Below are positions 6,587 through 9,587 of a stretch of 9,587 nucleotides of DNA, one piece after another. A program made the translations under genes and the position numbers. The notes beneath the pieces were generated by a model. The model searched no databases. It was not told the origin of the DNA and worked only from the letters and a program-made list of their open reading frames with translations. The DNA is taken from positions 1-9,587 of the forward strand of contig CANGMW010000084.1 of assembly GCA_947454695.1 (NCBI GenBank). The letters are read 5' to 3'. This DNA comes from Comamonadaceae bacterium. Lineage in GTDB: Bacteria > Pseudomonadota > Gammaproteobacteria > Burkholderiales > Burkholderiaceae_C. How positions within the stretch are numbered: position 1 is the first letter of the stretch; the number at the start of each line of letters is the position of its first letter.

Positions 6587-7155
6587 GGTGTCACCTTTGT
6601 TTGAGACAGACGAAACCCATTGAGGCAGGCGACCAGTTGCACGGCCAGCTGCAAAGCCAGCAAGGTCATACCCAGCGCCATGAGGCCGTAGGGAATCCAC
6701 AGTGGCGGCGCCCAGGAGGACGAGGTGGTTTGGCCTTCGGCCCAAGCCTCATGGAACAGCGTCCACGATTTCCAGGAGAAGAAGCTGCAAAACAGAAACC
6801 CGAGCAAATCCACCATCACCAGCCGAAAGGCATTGAAGGAACGGGGCAACAAACCGGCAATCGCCTCAATCCCCACATGGCCACGCATCGACTGAACAAA
6901 AGCGCCACACAGAAAAGTAGCGCCGACCAGACAGAACACGGCGGCTTCATCCTGCCAGTCGGTGGAGGCTTGCATCAGGTAGCGCGAGACCACGCTGTAG
7001 GTCAGCACCAATGAGGCCGCCAGCAAACCCAGCATGCCCAGCAAGACCATGGCCTGATTGACCCACAGCAGCAGCCGGGCCAAGGGCTTGAGAAAGCCCG
7101 GTGTGTGGGGGTCGATTTGCGCCGAAACGTTGGGAGCGTCGATGCCGTGGCTCAT
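6583..7155 (-). CDS. TRAP transporter small permease, DctQ family (probable MatQ)
   Basis: Small inner-membrane subunit, 190 residues, that joins with DctM to form the TRAP permease. Four hydrophobic segments lie at about 33-55, 70-88, 110-132 and 152-178. The family pattern is clear: VVSRYL (55-60), then W67-x-x-E70 before helix 2, and R91-G-H93-V-G-I-E after it. The ATG overlaps the dctP stop as ATGA. The sequence before it (AAAAATTGCT) has no recognisable ribosome-binding site, so translation is probably coupled to dctP. Its own stop overlaps the dctM start in the same way. Length and topology are normal for stand-alone DctQ. Confidence 0.92.
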   Translation of the reverse strand: MSHGIDAPNVSAQIDPHTPGFLKPLARLLLWVNQAMVLLGMLGLLAASLVLTYSVVSRYLMQASTDWQDEAAVFCLVGATFLCGAFVQSMRGHVGIEAIAGLLPRSFNAFRLVMVDLLGFLFCSFFSWKSWTLFHEAWAEGQTTSSSWAPPLWIPYGLMALGMTLLALQLAVQLVACLNGFRLSQTKVTP

Positions 7156-8174
7156 AGCAATTTTTGGGCTGCTTTGAGCAAGGTGGCGCAGGATTCATTC
7201 TTGTCGTTGAAATCCTTCCACGCCGTGTCGCGCGCAATGGCTTGCCATTTTTTCAAAACTGACTCATCCATGTCATAGACCTTGGCGCCAGCCTTGGCAT
7301 AAATATCGGCCACCAACTTGTCGTCGGCCTTGGCGGCGTCTTTGGCAAAGGTCTCCAGTTCCGCGCCCACCCCCATCACGACATCCTGTTGGGCTTTGGG
7401 CAGTTTGGCGAACACTTCTTTGGAGATCATCAAAGGCTCGAGCATGAACCAATAGGTCTTGTTGCGCCCGGTGACCAGGTGTTTGGCAATCTCTTCCAGC
7501 TTGAAGGAAATGAAACTGGTGCTCGACGTCATGGCCGCATCCATCGCGCCGGTTTGCATGGCTGCGTAAATTTCATTGGACGGCAAGGTGATCACCGAGG
7601 CACCGGCCTGTTTGAGCATCATGTCCATCTCGCGGCTGCCGCCGCGCACTTTCAAGCCCTTGGCGTCCTCCGGCGTGAGCAAGGGGCGGGTGCGGCTGGC
7701 CACACCGCCGGCCTGCCAGATCCAGCTCACGATCATCACGCCTTTGTCGTCCAGCACTTTGCTCAGCAGTTTGCCGATCTCGGCGTTTTTCCAGGCGGCG
7801 CCTTGTTCGTAACTGGGCACCAGGGCGGGCATCAGGCCGATATTGGTTTCGGCCACTTCGCCGCCGGCGTAGGACAAAGGCACCAGGCTCATGTCCAGGG
7901 CGCCTTTGCGCATGGAGGAAAACTGGGCATTGGTCTTCATCAGGGAAGAGCCCGCATACACCGACGCCTTCAAAGCGCCGCCGGTTTTTTTCTCCACATC
8001 GGCCGCAAAACGGCGGCACAGGCGGTCGCGAAAATCCCCTTCGGTGAGCGTTCCACCCGGGAATTGGTGGGAAATTTTCAGCGTGTTGCCGGACTGAGCC
8101 CAGGCCGTTGCACCGCTGGCCGACAAAGCCGAAGCGCCCATCAGGTGCGCGAAATCACGTCGTGTCAAAGTCAT
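7152..8174 (-). CDS. TRAP transporter substrate-binding protein, DctP family (probable malonate binder MatP)
   Basis: Periplasmic solute-binding protein, 340 residues, first gene of the operon. The N-terminus MTLTRRDFAHLMGASALSAS carries a twin-arginine pattern (T-R-R-D-F) and a short hydrophobic stretch, with a likely cleavage after AWA (residue 26), suggesting Tat export of the folded protein. The mature part has the DctP fold signatures: SHQFPGGT (35-42), the GALDM region (91-95), Arg161/Arg163 in GVASRTRPL, GLKVRGG (173-179) whose Arg177 aligns with the arginine that holds substrate carboxylate in TRAP binders, and PSNEIYAAMQTGAMDA (198-213). The ATG has a strong GAGGAG ribosome-binding site (8186..8181). 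No matching terminator separates it from dctQ. The substrate is inferred from matB in the same operon. Confidence 0.93.
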   Translation of the reverse strand: MTLTRRDFAHLMGASALSASGATAWAQSGNTLKISHQFPGGTLTEGDFRDRLCRRFAADVEKKTGGALKASVYAGSSLMKTNAQFSSMRKGALDMSLVPLSYAGGEVAETNIGLMPALVPSYEQGAAWKNAEIGKLLSKVLDDKGVMIVSWIWQAGGVASRTRPLLTPEDAKGLKVRGGSREMDMMLKQAGASVITLPSNEIYAAMQTGAMDAAMTSSTSFISFKLEEIAKHLVTGRNKTYWFMLEPLMISKEVFAKLPKAQQDVVMGVGAELETFAKDAAKADDKLVADIYAKAGAKVYDMDESVLKKWQAIARDTAWKDFNDKNESCATLLKAAQKLL

Positions 8175-8202
8175 CGCTGTCTCCTCGTGTTTTTATACAA
8201 AC

Positions 8203-8230
8203 TGACTTAAATATCCTACTACACAAGTCA
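8203..8230. promoter_or_regulatory. Inverted repeat TGACTT-N16-AAGTCA upstream of the mat operon, possible operator
   Basis: Arms at 8203-8208 and 8225-8230 are exact reverse complements, in an AT-rich stretch that differs from the GC-rich coding DNA around it and lies 29-56 bases before the dctP ATG. Candidate -10 sequences lie in or beside it (TATTTA, minus strand 8213..8208), but no well-spaced -35 is convincing; TATAAA at 8197..8192 would start transcription inside the ribosome-binding site. A dimeric regulator could bind here. No regulator gene is adjacent and the pattern matches no consensus I can name. Confidence 0.35.
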
Positions 8231-8273
8231 AGAACAACCTTGCGCTTGGCGGTTATGGCTGTAGGCACAAGGT
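8231..8273 (-). terminator. Possible terminator of lgt
   Basis: On the minus strand ACCTTGTGC (8273..8265) pairs with GCGCAAGGT (8245..8237), a 9-pair stem with one G-T pair and a 19-base loop, followed by the T-rich TGTTCT. It begins 7 bases after the lgt stop. The large loop and broken T run make it a weak candidate, but it would separate lgt from the mat operon on the same strand. Confidence 0.4.
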
Positions 8274-8279
8274 CATGGC

Positions 8280-9101
8280 TTAAGCCAATTCTGTGGACTT
8301 GACCCGGCCACCCCACCACCACAGGCCCAGGCCGCCCAGCACCATGGGTACACACAGCCATTGCCCCATGCTCATCCCCAGGGACAAGAGCCCCAGATGC
8401 GCATCGGGCTCGCGGAAAAACTCGGCCACAAAGCGCAATACGCCGTAGCCCATCAGGAACAAGGCGGACACCCGACCCTGCGCACGCGGTTTGCGGGCAA
8501 ACCACCACAGCACCACAAACAGCAGCAAACCTTCCAAAAAGAACTGGTAGACCTGCGAGGGATGCCGCGGCAAGCCGGAGCCGCTGCCGGGAAACACCAT
8601 GCCCCAGGGCAAGGCCGGGTCGCAAAAGCGCCCCCATAACTCGCCGTTGATGAAATTGCCCACCCGCCCGGCCGCCAAACCGGTGGGCACGCAAGGTGCC
8701 ACCAGATCGGTTACCTGCAAAAACGGCTTGCGGCGCGAGCGGGCAAACCAGACCATGGCCACAATCACCCCCAGCATGCCGCCGTGAAAACTCATGCCGC
8801 CCTGCCAGACCGCCAACATCTCCAGCGGGTGTTGGGCGTAATACAGCGGCTTGTAGAACAAGCAGTAGCCGATGCGCCCGCCCAGCACCACGCCCATCAC
8901 GCCGAAAAACAGGATGTCTTCCACCTGCTGGCGCGACCAGGCCGCTTCGCCGCGCAGCGAGGCAAAGGGTTCGTGGCGCAGCCTGCGCAGGCCCAAGAGC
9001 ATGAACAGACCGAAAGCCGCCAAATAGGTCAGGCCGTACCAGTGAATGGCCAAAGGCCCGAGTTGCAAGGCCACCGGGTCGATATGAGGATGAATCAGCA
9101 T
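8280..9101 (-). CDS. lgt: Prolipoprotein diacylglyceryl transferase Lgt
   Basis: Inner-membrane enzyme, 273 residues from the chosen start, that moves diacylglycerol from phosphatidylglycerol to the lipobox cysteine of prelipoproteins, the first step of lipoprotein maturation. Landmarks: HWYGLTYL (20-27), GGRIGYCLFYKPLYY (74-88), SFHGGMLG (104-111) with the essential His (H106), the Lgt signature GRVGNFINGELWGR (145-158) with Arg146 matching E. coli Arg143, HPSQVYQ (180-186), and EFFREPDAHLG (227-237) with Arg230 matching Arg239. About seven membrane segments are visible. The frame also allows a GTG start at 9119, adding six residues (MRHNAG); ATG at 9101 was chosen because MLIHPHIDPVALQLGPL is the usual Lgt N-terminus. 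Neither start has a clear ribosome-binding site. It is divergent from ilvD with about 100 bases between. Confidence 0.95.
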   Translation of the reverse strand: MLIHPHIDPVALQLGPLAIHWYGLTYLAAFGLFMLLGLRRLRHEPFASLRGEAAWSRQQVEDILFFGVMGVVLGGRIGYCLFYKPLYYAQHPLEMLAVWQGGMSFHGGMLGVIVAMVWFARSRRKPFLQVTDLVAPCVPTGLAAGRVGNFINGELWGRFCDPALPWGMVFPGSGSGLPRHPSQVYQFFLEGLLLFVVLWWFARKPRAQGRVSALFLMGYGVLRFVAEFFREPDAHLGLLSLGMSMGQWLCVPMVLGGLGLWWWGGRVKSTELA

Positions 9102-9201
9102 GCCCGCATTGTGCCGCACGGCTCAGCGCAGCTCAGGCCCGCCCGGTCGCCTTACCTTACACTTGAGCCCTCCTGAAATCACACTCTGTCCGGAACATCG
9201 C

Positions 9202-9587
9202 ATGGAAACCAAAGTCATCCAGATCAACCGCCGCTCGGCCAACATCACCGAGGGCAAGTCCCGCGCCCCCAACCGCTCCATGTACTACGCCATGGGCTAC
9301 GAGGAAAGCGATTTCAAGAAACCGATGATCGGCGTGGCCAATGGCCACAGCACCATCACGCCTTGCAACTCCGGTCTGCAAAAGCTGGCCGATGCCGCCA
9401 TTGCCGGTATTGAAGAAGCCGGCGGCAACGCCCAGGTCTTTGGCACACCCACCATCTCGGACGGCATGGCCATGGGCACCGAAGGCATGAAGTACTCGCT
9501 GGTCAGCCGCGAGGTGATGTCGGATTGCATTGAGACTTGCGTGCAAGGCCAGTGGATGGACGGCGTGCTGGTGGTCGGCGGTTGCGA
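9202..9587 (+). CDS. ilvD: Dihydroxyacid dehydratase IlvD, N-terminal part, cut by window edge
   Basis: Cytoplasmic iron-sulfur enzyme that dehydrates 2,3-dihydroxy acids to 2-keto acids in valine, isoleucine and pantothenate/leucine precursor synthesis. 128 full codons are in the window. The translation starts METKVIQINRRSANITEGKS and contains GVANGHSTITPCN (44-56) with Cys55, GTPTISDGMAMGTEGMKYSL (81-100) with Asp88, a probable Mg ligand, and ends at VVGGC with Cys128; the latter two cysteines fit cluster ligands of the TPCN-type ([2Fe-2S]) dehydratases. The next residue should be Asp of GGCDKT. The ATG is preceded by a weak GGA ribosome-binding site 7 bases away. The sugar-acid dehydratases share this fold, but the N-terminus and motifs look like IlvD itself. 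Confidence 0.93.
   Translation, partial: METKVIQINRRSANITEGKSRAPNRSMYYAMGYEESDFKKPMIGVANGHSTITPCNSGLQKLADAAIAGIEEAGGNAQVFGTPTISDGMAMGTEGMKYSLVSREVMSDCIETCVQGQWMDGVLVVGGC

Noticed and set aside
6587..6745. Longer start for dctM (53 additional codons)
   Set aside because: The extension lies entirely within dctQ, lacks membrane character, and the internal ATG has a strong ribosome-binding site and ATGA overlap.
9102..9201. Promoters for lgt and ilvD in the divergent gap
   Set aside because: Only partial matches such as TACACT (9158-9163) are visible, with no -35 at acceptable spacing, so no promoter is called.
1..9587. Mobile element, defence system, CRISPR array or RNA gene
   Set aside because: No transposase, integrase, terminal repeats, regularly spaced repeats, tRNA cloverleaf or riboswitch-like leader could be seen; the gene content is core metabolism and respiration.

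Overview
The window is ordinary chromosomal DNA from a high-GC betaproteobacterium. Protein style and gene content suggest Burkholderiales, probably family Comamonadaceae; this rests on recognising the proteins by eye, not on a search. All main genes are intact and closely packed, except ccoN and ilvD, which run off the two ends. I see no rRNA, tRNA, insertion sequence, prophage, CRISPR array or other mobile DNA.

Region 1 (1-3036, minus strand) is a micro-aerobic respiration block transcribed ccoI -> ccoS -> ccoN. It encodes a copper-transporting P-type ATPase and a 45-residue assembly protein for cbb3 cytochrome oxidase, then the N-terminal third of the catalytic subunit CcoN. An FNR/Anr-type box (559-572) lies between ccoS and ccoN. 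A perfectly palindromic second box (3071-3084) lies upstream of ccoI, in the gap shared with a divergent gene.

Region 2 (3037-3685) holds that divergent gene, a single-domain universal stress protein (usp, plus strand). Its promoter has textbook class II FNR geometry, so it is probably induced by oxygen limitation together with the oxidase genes. The gene ends at a strong 12-bp inverted repeat lying between convergent genes.

Region 3 (3686-8174, minus strand) is a malonate uptake and activation operon: a TRAP transporter (binding protein dctP/matP, small permease dctQ/matQ, large permease dctM/matM, joined by two ATGA overlaps) followed 12 bases later by malonyl-CoA synthetase matB. Malonate would be captured in the periplasm, imported by ion-coupled TRAP transport and activated with ATP and CoA. 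Malonyl-CoA decarboxylase (matA) and a local regulator are absent from the window.

Region 4 (8280-9587) holds lgt (prolipoprotein diacylglyceryl transferase, minus strand) and, divergently, the start of ilvD (dihydroxyacid dehydratase, plus strand), both housekeeping genes.

No previously undescribed system is evident. The points most worth a second look are the FNR-controlled usp/ccoI intergenic region with its awkward geometry for ccoI, and the mat operon without a decarboxylase.
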